Part shown: in pieces, positions 43,240 to 53,290 of the stretch
Position numbering within the stretch: position 1 is the stretch's first letter
Layout of the letters: each line of letters starts with the position of its first letter
The notes under the pieces: model-generated
Seen by the model: the letters and a program-made list of their open reading frames with translations, nothing else
Databases searched by the model: none
Told to the model about the DNA's origin: nothing
Assembly: GCA_949987565.1 (NCBI GenBank)
Contig: OX465104.1
Coordinates: 7,512,805-7,576,804, forward strand
DNA from: Luidia sarsii
Taxonomy: Eukaryota > Echinodermata > Asteroidea > Paxillosida > Luidiidae
Reading direction: 5' to 3'
Length of the DNA stretch: 64,000 nucleotides
Program-made: the position numbers and the translations under genes

Positions 43240-43305
43240 TGTCCTGCCTTTGGGTAGAGGTCCTGCCAGGATTGGAATGTCACTTTGTCAGGTCCTCTGA
43301 ATTTT
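43240..43305. mobile_element. F1 right arm fragment
   Basis: TCCTGCCTTTGGGTAGAGGT, CCTGCCAGGATTGGAATGTC, CAGGTCCTCTGAATTTTTGA. Confidence 0.62.
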
Positions 43306-43399
43306 TGATGCGTATTTCTGATCATATTTCATGTACTTCTCGCTACACTGTCCAGGCTAGTAAGGGCCAGGACAGTGGGCAATGGCCTTCAACTGGCCC

Positions 43400-43635
43400 G
43401 AGACAATAGAACGATTGCGCGACCAATGTTTACATGCCATCGCGTGACTTATAGTGGGTATTTTTGCATCTCATTCGGCACAGAGCAGCGATGGAAATGT
43501 CCAAAGAAGAATGTGGACAATATGATAGTCTTCTTTGCTGTTCTGCACAAAATGAGATGCAAATATACCCAGTTAACAACTATAAGTATAAGTCACGTGA
43601 TGGCATGTTAAACATTAGTCACGCAATTGATATTT
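43400..43635. mobile_element. M5 inverted-repeat element
   Basis: GACAATAGAACGATTGCGCG, ACCAATGTTTACATGCCATC, CTTATAGTGGGTATTTTTGC; mirrored by CAACTATAAGTATAAGTCAC, GTGATGGCATGTTAAACATT and AGTCACGCAATTG. Relative of 3641-3876. Confidence 0.84.
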
Positions 43636-44307
43636 GATATTCCAATATTGGAACTGGCTACTGGGCCACTGCTGAATTTCAACCCAAATGATCATAACAC
43701 ACAGTATTTATATTATGCTTCATGAAGCCTGAAGGGGTTTCATGAAGTGCTGAAAAGTAGACAGGAGAATATGTGAGGCACTAAGACTGGCTGAGGATGT
43801 GTGTCTTTAAGAGTGCTTTAGAAGAGTCACTATCAGGAGCTACATGTTCATGTACACCCATGTGTGTTGGCAGACTGTTCCATAATGAAGGTGAGCAGGT
43901 TAGAGAAGGCATGATATAAACCACAGTGAATTAGTGTACCATGTCCCGGAGCAACATGAATCAATGTGTGATGCAGAGATTGCAGACTCAGGGAAAAGAC
44001 ATACATGTACATACCCATGTATTGATGGAGACAGCTTTGGACTGGCATCACCAAGGGCAGATTTCACAAAGCAATACCATGTATTGTTACTCAACTTACA
44101 ATTGACAACCCGATGTAATTGATAGGCCGTATATGATTTCTGTGCATCGTTCATCGTCTTGCGATTGATCGTAAAGTGCGATGAGTTTGGTGAGATCGAC
44201 TGCGGGTCTTGCAGATAATTATGAAAGAAGCGAGGTCAGGATTCATTTATGGACTAACAGAAGATACATTCTAATTTGGAAGAATGTGTACCTTTGTCCA
44301 AGGCTCT

Positions 44308-44803
44308 AAAGGCCGCCAGACACGAGAGCTATCTGCTGAGCAAAAATTATCTCAAGGTCGTTAGCTCAGCACGTAAGCTCTCGTGTGCGCTGAACTTTTG
44401 GTAAGATTTCTGCCTCAAGAGGCCGTGAGACCAATATCTATCCTGTTTGATTTCGTTCACCTCTCGTGGATGAAAACTCACCGTGTGCGCTGACTTGAGC
44501 TACCTGCTGAGCACAAAAATCTATTTCGGAAGTCATCACGTGAACAGAGAGTGCACTATAATTTTCTGGTTGTCATTTTTGTGCTCAGCATGTAGCTCAA
44601 GTCGCCGCACATGATGAGTTTTCATCCCCATCAGACGAAAACAAATTAAATGGGATAGATATTGGTCTCACGGCCTCTTGAGGCAGAAATCTCACCAAAT
44701 GTTCAGTGCACACGAGAGCTACGTGCTGAGCTAACGACCTAGACAATTTTGCTCAGCAGATAGAATTTTTGCTCAGCAGATAGCTCTCGTGTGCGGCGGC
44801 CTT
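44308..44803. mobile_element. M3 inverted-repeat element, complete
   Basis: Left terminus AAAGGCCGCCAGACACGAGA and right terminus CTCTCGTGTGCGGCGGCCTT are inverted. CTGCCTCAAGAGGCCGTGAG on the left is mirrored by CTCACGGCCTCTTGAGGCAG on the right, so nearly the full length can fold. The right terminus contains a local duplication of TTTTTGCTCAGCAGATAG. It ends 29 bp from the exon B donor. No coding capacity. Confidence 0.93.
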
Positions 44804-44832
44804 GAGCCGTGATAATACCATGGACTACCTAC

Positions 44833-44978
44833 CACCATGTGACTGCCATACTGAGAAGCCAGGTGTAGAGGTGTCTCCCCATCTTGAGAGCCTTCGTTGG
44901 GGATCGAGCCAAACTTGACCAGGAGGTAGACAGGTTGAACTTTGCCTTGCCAGGCTGCGTAGTGAAGAGGTCTCATGC
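44833..44978 (-). CDS. CASKIN: Caskin exon B: ankyrin repeats 3-4
   Basis: Acceptor TCTCTGTTTCAG, two bases completing the Gly codon split with exon A, 48 codons, donor GTG|GTAGGT (phase 0). M-R-P-L-H-Y-A-A-W-Q-G-K is a Caskin hallmark, shared with vertebrate Caskin1/2, followed by V-Q-P-V-Y-L-L-V-K-F-G-S and the finger I-P-N-E-G-S-Q-D-G. E-T-P-L-H-L-A-S-Q-Y-G-S-H-M-V opens repeat 4, finished in exon C. A 1.1-kb array of an 8-bp unit runs right up to the acceptor. The M3 element sits just past the donor. Confidence 0.97.
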
Positions 44979-44987
44979 CTGAAACAG

Positions 44988-46065
44988 AGATTTAGAGATT
45001 TAGAGAATTAGAGATTTAGAGAATTAGAGATTTAGGGATTTAGAGAATCGGAGAATCGGAGAATCGGAGAATCAGAGAATCAGAGAATCGGAGAATCAGA
45101 GAATCAGAGAATCAGAGAGTCAGAGAATCAGAGAACCAGAGAATCAGAGAATCAGAGAATCAGAGAATCAGAGAATCAGTGAATCAGTGAATCAGAGAAT
45201 CAGAGAATTAGAGAATCAGAGAATCAGAGAATCAGCGAATCAGAGAATCAGAGAATCAGCGAATCAGAGAATTAGAGAATCAGTGAATCAGAGAATCAGA
45301 GAATCAGAGAATCAGAGAATCAGAGAATCAGAGAATCAGTGAATCAGAGAATCAGCGAATTAGAGAATCAGTGAATCAGTGAATCGGAGAATCAGAGAAT
45401 CAGCGAATTAGAGAATCAGTGAATCAGAGAATTAGAGAATCGGAGAATCGGAGAATCAGAGAATCAGAGAATCAGAGAATCAGAGAATCAGAGAATCAGA
45501 GAATCAGAGAATCAGAGAATCAGAGAATCAGAGAATCAGAGAATCAGAGAATCAGAGAATTAGAGAATCAGAGAATCAGAGAATCAGAGAATCAGAGAAT
45601 CAGAGAATCAGAGAATCAGCGAATTAGAGAATCAGTGAATCAGTGAATCGGAGAATCAGAGAATCGGAGAATCAGAGAATCAGAAAATCAGAGAATCAGA
45701 CAATCAGCGAATCAGACAATCAGCGAATCAGAGAATCAGAGGATCAGAGAATCAGGGAATCAGCGAATTAGAGAATCAGAGAATCAGAGAATCGGAGAAT
45801 CGGAGAATCGGAGAATCAGAGAATTGGAGAATCAGAGAATCAGAGAATAGGAGAATTGGAGAATCAGAGAATCAGAGAATCAGAGAATCAGAGAATCAGA
45901 GAATCAGAGAATCAGAGAATCAGCGAATCAGAGAATTAGAGAATTAGAGAGTCAGAGAATCAGAGAATCAGAGAATCAGAGAATCAGAGAATCAGAGAAT
46001 CAGAGAATCAGGAATCAGAGAATTGGACAATCAGAGAATCATAGAATAGGAGAATTGGAGAATCC
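44988..46065. repeat. 8-bp satellite abutting exon B acceptor
   Basis: About 130 copies of GAGAATCA (plus strand), with GAGAATTA, GAGAATCG and GTGAATCA variants; near exon B it becomes GAGATTTA/GAGAATTA. On the gene's sense strand the unit is TGATTCTC, so CTGAT or CTAAT embedded in pyrimidines recurs every 8 bp up to the acceptor TCTCTGTTTCAG. The 24-bp frame gives an S-E-N-Q-R-I-R-E repeat of 75 codons that is not a gene. Confidence 0.96.
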
Positions 46066-46108
46066 AGTAGGCTAAAATGTTTGAATTTTCAAACATTGCC
46101 AACTGTTG

Positions 46109-46228
46109 AGACCACCATCCAAGGGCTGGATAGCTCAGATGGTAAGAGCACTGGTATGCAAAACCAGAGGTCTTGGGTTCAAGTCCCGATCCAGTCACAG
46201 GTGTGGGTTTTTTTGCCATTTTTCAAAC
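46109..46228 (+). mobile_element. S1 SINE with intact Cys-like tRNA cloverleaf
   Basis: 46124-46196 (73 nt) folds as a full cloverleaf. Acceptor GGCTGGA pairs with TCCAGTC, D arm GCTC/GAGC, anticodon stem CTGGT/ACCAG with loop ATGCAAA (anticodon GCA, Cys), T arm TTGGG/CCCGA with loop TTCAAGT. It is preceded by GACCACCATCCAAGG and followed by TTTTTTTGCCATTTTTC, the usual S1 flanks, so it is a SINE head and not a single-copy tRNA gene. Confidence 0.85.
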
Positions 46229-46249
46229 AGGTGCCCGGATGTTCTGAAC

Positions 46250-46330
46250 TTCTGATCCTTGAAGGACCTTCCTCAACTGAAGGATACGACTACAAGACCT
46301 CTGAGAAAGGTCCTTCTGAGATTCAAATTG
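46250..46330. mobile_element. F1 fragment
   Basis: GATCCTTGAAGGACCTTCCT, then TGAGAAAGGTCCTTCTGAGA, TTCAAATTG. Confidence 0.6.
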
Positions 46331-46439
46331 TATTTTACATGTAGGCCTACATGTACAGTGAACAAACTTTGGACAAACTTTGTCTCACAGCAACAGTCTA
46401 ACATTAGAGGAATGCTTTTGGTCTTGACATATTCACGTT

Positions 46440-46606
46440 GAAAAATTGACAAAGAAAACTTTGACTGGAATGGGACTTGAACTCGAGACCTCTGGATTAA
46501 TGTACCAGTGCTCTTCCATCTGAGCTATCCAGCCACTTAGATGGTGGCCTTACCAAGTGGTCAACTAGTCTTTGCCGGGGTGGGGGCGCAAGTCAGAAGC
46601 AATTCA
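46440..46606 (-). mobile_element. S1 SINE
   Basis: Plus-strand order AAAAATTGACAAAGAAAACT, CTTGAACTCGAGACCTCTGG, GTGCTCTTCCATCTGAGCTA, TTAGATGGTGGCCTTACC, GTCAACTAGTCTTTGCCGGG, GTGGGGGCGCAAGTCAGAAG. Inverted relative to the 46109 copy, 210 bp away. Confidence 0.88.
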
Positions 46607-47861
46607 AGTTCCCAGTAAGTTTTTCCTTTGTTTGTTTGAAATATTCACGTCATCTATAAAAATAAAAAATATATAAAAAAAATGGGTCCTTAAATCTTTG
46701 GAGATTTCACCATCATTCATCCCAAATATTTGTTGGGAGCGAATGTGTTTTAGTCCAGTTAGCTTGCAATAAATCAGGTGCGAACCGGTCAATAAATTAG
46801 CCGTCTCTACCACCTGTCCAACAAACTTCCTGCCACAGGCCACGGCACAGACCCAGCACAGTGCACGCTGGGCTGCTCAGCACTAAATCACCTCTGCTTT
46901 TTAACCAAACAGGGGCGATGTAATTCTATTTGCAGTGAGGGTTCTTGAAAATTTCTCCTCGAGTGGGGAATATGAAAGTCGGGCACAATGGTGGCGTGCG
47001 CGTGTGGTCGTCGAGACACAAATGCCAGGTTCTCCTGAAAATGAGACCGTGACATATCACCGCGGCTTGAATTCTGCAATCTGATTCGGAGACTGGGCTG
47101 GACTGATGATGAAAGGGTTTTTGGGGCGCTCATTTTAGCACCGGACTGCCATTAACTAGAGGTCACTGCACTGATGACAGTGGTGCATGCATGGCGTCTT
47201 GGAACAGCGTAACCGATCCAAGGTGTATACATGGACCCCTTCTCCAAAACCCGGCTTAGGCTTCGGCTCCGGCTTCGTCTCTGTTAATCGAAAAGCTGAA
47301 AACACAGGTTGGAGTTTTGGGTTGAAGTTGAAGCTTTAGATTCTTTTTTTCAAATCGTAGGACTATAACAGTGAAAAAAACGAAGCCAAAGGTCTCCAAT
47401 TTTTACTTTAAAATGGATGGAATAAATGGAGGCAAAGCCGGAGCCTGAGCCTAAGCCGGATTAGGGTCCAGAATGAATGGTAATTTGAGAGCCTGTGATG
47501 CGCTCTACAAACACATAGGCCCAGGGCAACTGAAGGATCAATCAAATCAAATGAAAAAAATCCATCAAATCAATATCCTGATTAGGGTTAAACTTAAAGT
47601 ATTTTGCTTTCTAGTTAGTGTCTATATTTTCATACTTGCTGACTAGAACATTTTTTATGCTCTAAAACCTGAAATAAAAGAAGGTTTTGTGGTATGAATG
47701 CCTGATCATGATTTTAACCCAATGTGCCTTTTTTTTGCAGAGCCCATCACATAATGAGTCAATATTATCTAGATACATCTGATATGATTTGCGTCGCTGG
47801 AAATGATTGCATTTTCAGGGACGCAAATCATATATAGTTCTCCTAATATATGATTTGAACC

Positions 47862-47990
47862 TTTTGAAAAAAATGCCAAAGAAAACTTTGACAGAACTGG
47901 GATTTGAACCCGAGACCTCTGGTTTTGTGTACAAGAGGTCTCGGGTTCAAATCCCCGTCCGGCCAAACTTTTCTTTGCCATTTTTTAAAA
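47862..47990. mobile_element. Two S1 halves joined head to head
   Basis: The left half is reversed (AATGCCAAAGAAAACTTTGA, GATTTGAACCCGAGACCTCT). The right half is forward (AAGAGGTCTCGGGTTCAAAT, CCGTCCGGCCAAACTTTTCT, TTGCCATTTTTT). The two share a palindrome centred on GGTTTTGTGTACAAG; neither has the A-box half. Confidence 0.85.
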
Positions 47991-48049
47991 TAAATCATTC
48001 ACAAGTTCCCTATCAGTATTTCATCAATTTGTTGGACACGATTTGAATT

Positions 48050-48175
48050 ATTGAGAATGTGATGCAGTGAGGGTTTCCCTACTCGGGAAATGATGATACG
48101 TCTGCACTAGAAAAGCAGGAGTCATGGGTTCAGATCTCACCCAAACTGCCTGAATTTCTGTCAGCAGGCAACCTG
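48050..48175 (+). mobile_element. S2 element, cut by assembly gap
   Basis: GTGATGCAGTGAGGGTTTCC, CTACTCGGGAAATGATGATA, then CATGGGTTCAGATCTCACCC and AACTGCCTGAATTTCTGTCA, GCAGGCAACCTG, then N. Same order as 11661-11881 with a decayed A box. Confidence 0.78.
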
Positions 48176-48375
48176 NNNNNNNNNNNNNNNNNNNNNNNNN
48201 NNNNNNNNNNNNNNNNNNNNNNNNNNNNNNNNNNNNNNNNNNNNNNNNNNNNNNNNNNNNNNNNNNNNNNNNNNNNNNNNNNNNNNNNNNNNNNNNNNNN
48301 NNNNNNNNNNNNNNNNNNNNNNNNNNNNNNNNNNNNNNNNNNNNNNNNNNNNNNNNNNNNNNNNNNNNNNNNNNN
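48176..48375. other. Assembly gap (200 N)
   Basis: Exactly 200 unknown bases, so the size is probably a placeholder. It falls between an S2 element and an ACATGTAC patch, a likely repeat-caused break. Confidence 0.99.
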
Positions 48376-48596
48376 TTGGACGGTACCACCAGAAACACAG
48401 CGGTGTTCAACAATGTACGTGTGCACGTGCATGTATGCAGTACATGTACAGTACATGTACATGTACATGTACACATGTATGCATAGAGGTTGTACCATTG
48501 CAAGAGTCCATCGGATTTCGCGCGTCATGGCCGGGCTGACGTTCTACTGCGCATGACTACTGACTTATGTGGATAACCTTTGGAGAGCGCTTCCGC

Positions 48597-48714
48597 TGCT
48601 CCACGCGCGATCAACGCGGGATCAGGATCCAGTGTAAACGCGGCACTGGATCAGATCCTCCGTGACCGCAGGATCTGATCCTCCTCGCGGGATCAAGTGT
48701 AAACGCAGTGAAAG
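48597..48714. mobile_element. Short inverted element around GGATCAGATCC
   Basis: CGCGGGATCAGGATCCAGTG, TAAACGCGGCACTGGATCAG, ATCCTCCGTGACCGCAGGAT, CTGATCCTCCTCGCGGGATC, AAGTGTAAACGC. Two inverted GGATC-rich halves with GTAAACGC ends; the termini resemble the M2 style but the sequence differs. Confidence 0.65.
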
Positions 48715-49140
48715 AGGACCTAACATTCCGATACCTGCAGGACTTTTTCTCGAAGACGGAATGTATTTGGGAAAGGTCCTGTTTTAGGAAGGATTCCATT
48801 ATTCCTCATTTCCATGTGTTCAGGTTGCTCATACTCATAGTGAGACAACTTGCCAACACAAATTGCTTCAATGTCCTCAACCCTTTCCCTACCCTTCCCT
48901 TTGATCTCAGCACCGTCTGTCTACCCATGGAGGAATAAGGGGGAGACCAGCTTTCCTCCTTTGATCCCTTCCTTACTGCTTGCCTTTCCTTCTGATCTCA
49001 CCCTGGTCCATCTATCAGCTGTCCTCCTTTGTGCTGTTCATCCACATCCTATTGCCTCTTCCCCTCCCTATCTGCATGTACATTAGTTTTGTCCTTGTCA
49101 TTCTGCAATTTGAGAAAGGTCCTGCTAGGATCAGGCCCTC
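48715..49140. mobile_element. F1 element with CT-rich filler
   Basis: Left part ACATTCCGATACCTGCAGGA and GGGAAAGGTCCTG; right arm TTTGAGAAAGGTCCTGCTAG then GATCAGGCCCTCTGAATG. Filler 48880-49080 contains CCCTTTGATCTCAGCACCGT, similar to 30360-30480 and 40730-40860. Confidence 0.7.
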
Positions 49141-49171
49141 TGAATGATGGAGATTTGGTCCTTTGAGTCAA

Positions 49172-49648
49172 TAGGGCCATTCCTACTACGAAAAAAATCG
49201 CGATTTGAATCGCGATTCAAAAACCTTTTTTGGGGGGGTCGTGTCCACACAGGCCAAATAATCGCATCGCAAATACACGCGAGCCGATTGCGGTTAGCAT
49301 GTGGTCGCGCTGCGCAAGCGGAAATGGCGGGACTCGCTGACGAGTCCCGCTGTGCTGCAATTCCTGGCAGTAAGCTGCTGGCAGAAAATGCCTGCTTACG
49401 CAATGCATCGTGGGCTTTAAAAAAAAAAAAATGCGATTTGAGCAGAGCGTTCCCACACACATCGCGTCGCAAATAAACGCGATTATTTCAAAAAGTCTCG
49501 CTCTTAGTGGAGTTCGAATCGCGATTTAAATCCCACTAATAATCGCATTTATTGTGTCCCCACAAGCAAAAAAAGTGGAGTTTGAAGCGCGATTCAAATC
49601 GCGATCCAAATAATAACGTTTTTTGGTGTAGTGAGAACGGCCCTAATG
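49172..49648. mobile_element. M4 inverted-repeat element, complete
   Basis: Left AGGGCCATTCCTACTACGAA, right GTAGTGAGAACGGCCCTAAT. AATCGCGATTTGAATCGCGA near the left is mirrored near the right, with TTGAAGCGCGATTCAAATCG. The interior has GCGAGCCGATTGCGGTTAGC, CAATGCATCGTGGGCTTT. About 475 bp, no transposase visible. Confidence 0.9.
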
Positions 49649-49965
49649 AGTGGTTTGCACCAATTTTGTACGGCTTGCTTCAACAAATAAAATGAACACA
49701 CTGGAGAGATATCACCTGCCATATGTGTTATTCTGTGGCACGTAACCTGTCTCCGGCTTGCGACAAATTTGTTTTTGTACCACATCAGGGACACCCAATT
49801 GGGGCCAGGTGTGAATGACTTCCGATCGCAACATGATCCCACCCCAAGGTGGCTGGCCCACTACGTGAGTAACGAGAAGCATGTCCCAGTCAAAAGTGAA
49901 ACGAAAATGCTGCAAACTGCTCACTGACTTGCAGGTACATTTACATGTAGTGTAACTGACCAAAA

Positions 49966-50200
49966 GTGATATACAAAAATGTTGCAAACTGCTTACTGAC
50001 TAAAATTACCAAAATGCAAATCTTAAAATTTAGTGGGCCGGACGTTTCGATCCTAGCAGGACCTTTCTCAAAGGCAGAGTGACAAGGACAAAACAGATTC
50101 AACCACATGGTCTCAACATCCAGGAGGGTCTTTCTCTGCCTTTGAGAAAGGTCCTGCTATGGTAGGATCGAAACGTCAGGCCCACTAAATTCTAAGAGTA
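49966..50200. mobile_element. F1 foldback element, full copy with long loop
   Basis: GTGATATACAAAAATGTTGC ... GGACGTTTCGATCCTAGCAG, GACCTTTCTCAAAGGCAGAG, a loop of about 60 bp, then CTGCCTTTGAGAAAGGTCCT, GCTATGGTAGGATCGAAACG and TCAGGCCCACTAAATTC. A 5-bp slip (TATGG) sits in the right arm. Confidence 0.93.
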
Positions 50201-50573
50201 ACTGACCAAAATCAAACTTCTAGGCTGAATTGCAAAACATCCCCAGATATTAACGTTCTCCTGATGTCTAAAAAAAAACCAGCTTTGATTAGTGAGTACT
50301 TCCTATCAGTAATTACTCATTTTACTGCATCTGTCAGTGTCACTAAATCTATTTGCTAAAGCCATTCTTTTTCCAATAGTTCATGCCCCTATCCTTCCCC
50401 CTATGATAATTAGTAGCTGTTTGTTCCATATGATAAAGGCCATGGGCTCATCTATCAAAGTCTGGCCTTGCAATTGATAGCATCCTGATAATAAAAGATG
50501 GCGTGGAAAAAACCCGGCTCTGACAGGAAAAGAATCGAGGGGAAGAAGAGAAGCGGAAGAAAGCAAAGGATGT

Positions 50574-51048
50574 CTAAAGCCGTGTCCGCACTGGACTTAT
50601 TTTTTTACCGAGCCGTGGGTAACATTCCAATGGGTAAATCTTCCCGGCGTCCGCACTTGGACTTTTCGACTCGGGTAAACTAACCGAGACGATCGGTAAA
50701 ACTAACCGACTCGTGTACATGTGTGTGTACTCTAGGTACACAAACACGTTGTTACCCTGCGCCCGCACGAGTCTTGCATACAGTAACGTAACGTGCGGGG
50801 CGCCGGATGTGGTTTTTTACCGAGTCGTTTACCGAGACGTCGTGTCCGGATTGGACTTATTGACTCGGTTAAATTGACCTGGTCAATTTAGCCGGGCAGA
50901 AGTTGGTCGGTTAAACTACCCACTGGAGTCGGGTAAGTTACCTGGGAGGAAAACTTCCTGGGCTGTCCGCACTGGACTTAAAATGGTCAATTTACCCATT
51001 TGCTCGGTTAGTTTACCCATTTTAAGTCCAGTGCGGACGCGGCTTTAG
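50574..51048. mobile_element. M2 inverted-repeat element, full copy
   Basis: Left CTAAAGCCGTGTCCGCACTG, right CAGTGCGGACGCGGCTTTAG. The interior mirrors 25650-26192 in opposite orientation, including AATGGGTAAATCTTCCCGGC and GGAGTCGGGTAAGTTACCTG. Confidence 0.93.
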
Positions 51049-51714
51049 ATGTCTGGCCTCAATGACTGGCCACAAGAAAGAGGAGTCAAACATCGGGAGG
51101 TGGAGCTGCTTGAGAAAGCAAGACACGGACATGAAATGATCCCAGACGTCAATAGCACCAAGAGAGGGACAACTGATAAGATAAGAATGCTGGTTGGTTA
51201 GTTCAACAGATATCTATGGCAGCTCATACCATAGTCGCACCATAACATGAATGCCATCTCCATCAGCATATGTAAAGCCCATTGAAGTGCTCACAGACAG
51301 TTAACCAAATATTTCATCAATTCGGTTTGACGACCGCTCATCCCAAAATCAATGTTTAAAGTTTGAACCGCAGTTCAAAAATCAAAAAAGTTTTGTGCTA
51401 GTGGGAAATTTGGAATGCACCTATTGAGTTACTGACTCTTCTCATAGCCTCGCTCTTTCTCTAAAAAGATTACAAATAACACACATGGTGGGACTGCAAG
51501 CTCTCCACAGTGTGATTCAAAATTGCCAACTATCTGGACTTAGCCTATGCCCAATCAGTGGTCTTGCAACAATACCCCTTCATACGTTTAGTAGATATAA
51601 TATGATTTGTCGCCCCCGTGAGAGTGTACACGAGTACGTGTCTCAATGAGGGGTCTGCAGGATCTGTTGTAAAAGCACTGAGCATTACACACCCAATTAT
51701 ACCTGTACACCATT

Positions 51715-51775
51715 ATAATGGGGAGTAGGGCAAACCCTCAGCGGAGTAAATCCCCCTTCAGGCTATCCCGAGGTA
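51715..51775. mobile_element. S2 arm fragment
   Basis: GAGTAGGGCAAACCCTCAGC, GGAGTAAATCCCCCTTCAGG; resembles the S2 right arm only. Confidence 0.45.
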
Positions 51776-51852
51776 TTGTCAGAGGATTGTGAGGAGTGCA
51801 ATTCACAGGAATTCCTGGAGGTCTCACAAACGGCAGAGGGCCGGCAGGCGGT

Positions 51853-51930
51853 TCAATTCCAGCAGGACCTTTCTGCGAGGCAGAATAATCTTTCGGGAAA
51901 AGGTCCTGCTGGGATCGAAAACGGCAGACC
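51853..51930. mobile_element. F1 foldback copy, short
   Basis: CAATTCCAGCAGGACCTTTC, short loop with GAGGCAGAATAATC, then AAAAGGTCCTGCTGGGATCG and AAAACGGCAGACCCTCC. Confidence 0.78.
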
Positions 51931-52811
51931 CTCCTTTTTGTTTTGTTTTGGGGTTTAGGAGATTCGCTTTTGGATCATTTTTACGATGGTACATGTTTCT
52001 ATAACTTTGAGTCAAATTCCTGGAGGATTTCGTCTTTTTTTTCTGGGCTTCCTGGCTCTCTCTCTCAACTGTCTGAAGTACCCGCCAAACATTCTCTCTC
52101 TCCGATTCATCGGCCGCTTTGAAAGCTGCCGGAATGAGCGGCCAGAGACGATGTCTCAATCCCAAGTCGGAAATTTCTTGCTGGTTTTTACGGGCCGAGC
52201 TCTAACCTGGCATGGGGGAGGGGTGGCTCAGTTGACAGAACCCTCCATGGATCACAAACCAGAACTCCAACTTCCAAGCCAAACAGGATGTGCTTTATAT
52301 AGTTTGTAGAACTAGTAGGACTCCTAGGTCCCTGATCAGAATTCCCCCCTGGGGTTTGGAGATAGGCATCAGGCGATCCCATCAAACCATTTACCCCTGA
52401 GACCACAGCCAGGACACATGGCTACCAGATTCTCCCACATTAACACTGACCTCTAAAAAAAAGTTCGGGGGGGGGGGGTAGACCAAAAACAATGAACAGC
52501 TGCACCCAGTTGACTTCACCCTCCAAACAACGAGGTCAGGACTCACCCCCCTAAAAAATCAAGTTGCTGTTTTCACAACGGATATTTCTAGTAATCCAAA
52601 CAAGGCAATATCAATATTTTGTGGGGAGCTTTGCCCTGGCATAACCCGGCCCCATCAAATGCACAGTATGCCAATGTTGGACAATAAGTGTGTGTCCAAT
52701 GGTGTCCCTAACCTTGGAGAACTTTGTATTTTAAGTGTTTAGAACATCTCTGAAATCTGAATCTAGTGAATTTTCTGTCCGTTACTCCTAACGAAAACCG
52801 TCAACACAGTT

Positions 52812-53290
52812 GATCTTCTAGTGCTCTTCTAGTGTCTTCTATTGCTCTTCTAGTGTCTTCTATTGCTCTTCTAGTGTCTTCTATTGCTCTTCTAGTGTTT
52901 TCTATTGCTCTTCTAGTGTCTTCTATTGCTCTTCTAGTGTCTTCTATTGCCCTTCTACTCTAGTGTCTTCTATTGCTCTTCTAGTGTCTTCTATTGCTCT
53001 TCTAGTGTCCTCTATTGCTCTTCTAGTGTCCTCTATTGCTCTTCTAGTGTCCTCTATTGCTCTTCTAGTGTCTTCTATTGCTCTTCTAGTGTCTTCTATT
53101 GCTCTTCTAGTGTCTTCTATTGCTCTTCTAGTGTCCTCTATTGCTCTTCTAGTGTCTTCTATTGCTCTTCTAGTGTCTTCTATTGCTCTTCTAGTGTCTT
53201 CTATTGCTCTTCTAGTGTCTTCTATTGCTCTTCTAGTGTCTTCTATTGCTCTTCTAGTGTCTTCTATTGCTCTCCTAGTGTCGTCTATTG
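52812..53290. repeat. 21-bp satellite
   Basis: About 22 units of TTCTAGTGTCTTCTATTGCT plus C, the first few with small indels. T/C variants (GTCC) occur in blocks. Because the unit is a multiple of three, frames stay open in both directions (D-T-R-R-A-I-E on minus; L-V-S-S-I-A-L on plus), but the array lies in a Caskin intron and has no splice or start context. Confidence 0.95.

Larger units (their letters stand above)
39091..44832 (-). other. Caskin intron between exons B and C (5.7 kb)
   Basis: Phase 0. Holds F1, M4, M5, M3 and the 18-bp satellite (listed separately). 39610-40260 and 42660-43230 are unique AT-leaning DNA with nothing assignable. 40560-41060 is a CT-rich stretch with an open plus-strand frame but no recognisable domain. 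Confidence 0.8.

Noticed and set aside
45419..45646. 75-codon frame with an S-E-N-Q-R-I-R-E repeat.
   Set aside because: Translation of the 8-bp satellite read in 24-bp periods; antisense to Caskin and inside an intron.
46124..46196. Functional tRNA-Cys gene.
   Set aside because: The cloverleaf is complete, but the flanks are the S1 SINE leader and tail repeated at least six times in the window.
46888..47133. 81-codon minus frame starting M-S-A-P-K-T-L.
   Set aside because: Lies within the A-B intron, has no recognisable domain and would break the otherwise perfect exon A-B frame.
51824..52165. 113-codon minus frame starting M-G-L-R-H-R-L-W-P-L.
   Set aside because: The first two thirds look protein-like, but the C-terminal part is F1 foldback sequence, there is no recognisable domain, and it lies in the Caskin A-B intron.
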